The notes below the pieces were generated by a model. That model did no database searches. It was not told where the DNA came from and worked only from the letters and a program-made list of their open reading frames with translations. The position numbers and the translations under genes are program-made. A stretch of 64,000 bases of DNA. Origin: Bog-756 sp963753905. GTDB lineage: Bacteria; Actinomycetota; Acidimicrobiia; Acidimicrobiales; RAAP-2. Positions 63,825 through 64,000 of the stretch are shown in pieces. Within the stretch, counting starts at the first letter, position 1; every line of letters begins with the position of its first letter. The stretch covers positions 2,046,001 to 2,110,000 of the forward strand of contig CAVWDZ010000001.1 of NCBI GenBank assembly GCA_963753905.1. The letters are read 5' to 3'.

Positions 63825-64000
63825 GTGGACCAGCTTGACCCAGAGGCACTACTCGAGCGGCTGCGGGCCGAGCACCGGGTCCTCCGATGGGCCCCGCTCC
63901 CCCCGGAAGAGATGCGGAGGCCCACCGAGCGGAGCCAGGTGCGTAGCCGCGCCTCACTGGAGTACCTCCACCGGCATTGGTCACTGCCCGACGGAGTCGA
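63825..64000 (+). CDS. Partial hypothetical protein, 3' end outside window
   Basis: A GTG at 63825 is preceded by GGAGACGAGGAGAGCC and opens a frame without stop to the window edge: VDQLDPEALLERLRAEHRVL, then PLPPEEMRRPTERSQV and SLEYLHRHWSLP. The N-terminus is helical and charged. It resembles the opening of some glycan-cluster methyltransferases with a helical N-terminal extension, but too little is present to name it. It is divergent from the tandem GT2 gene with about 100 bases between starts. Confidence 0.5.
   Translation, partial: MDQLDPEALLERLRAEHRVLRWAPLPPEEMRRPTERSQVRSRASLEYLHRHWSLPDGV

Overview
The window reads as chromosomal DNA of a high-GC actinobacterium. The evidence is frequent GTG starts, DUF2510 proteins, a TIGR03084-type protein, an EttA-type ABC-F protein and pervasive G/C third positions. 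The mixture would suit Acidimicrobiia or a relative, but that placement is inference and I could not compare the sequence with any genome.

Left third (1-24.2 kb): accessory envelope genes and housekeeping or catabolic genes. A leftward secretion or pilus-like operon leaves the window at base 1 (lipoprotein, secreted protein, SAF-domain protein). It is followed by ettA, a threonine-aldolase-family gene, a TIGR03084 protein, DUF503, a secreted DUF5666 protein built of three identical 270-bp repeats, a fatty-acid desaturase, an SQR-like flavoprotein, a thioredoxin-like protein, a DnaQ/GIY-YIG fusion, an MNT/HEPN toxin-antitoxin pair, trpD, an acyl-CoA dehydrogenase, an SDR, a sulfatase, an aldo/keto reductase and a cytochrome P450.

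Middle (24.3-35.1 kb): a compact leftward operon that looks like a reduced Pel-type polysaccharide locus under cyclic-di-GMP control. It carries two EAL proteins (one with a degenerate loop 6), a TPR protein, a PelF-like glycosyltransferase, a PelG-like membrane protein broken by a 1-bp frameshift, and a membrane-anchored lectin-like protein. Divergently beside it lie a DUF2510/Ala-rich helical protein and a membrane GGDEF-EAL protein. This is the best candidate for an undescribed system.

Right (35.1-64 kb): a surface-glycan region. A leftward operon of six genes (epimerase, large GT4, coiled-coil, GT2, acyltransferase-3, FkbM methyltransferase) is followed by rightward methyltransferases, GT2 and GT-C-like genes of visibly lower GC. 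At 48.4 kb lies an unusual tRNA (short variable loop, anticodon UAA). After a housekeeping stretch (carboxylesterase, NlpC/P60 endopeptidase, GT2, frameshifted PlsC-like acyltransferase, epimerase, GNAT), the GT4/coiled-coil/GT2 cassette occurs again as a diverged paralogue in the same gene order. A GT-C-like membrane protein, a tandem-GT2 protein and the start of a further gene follow.

Two otherwise intact genes carry single-base frameshifts at homopolymers (25920-25922 and 53360-53364). These may be sequence errors rather than real lesions.
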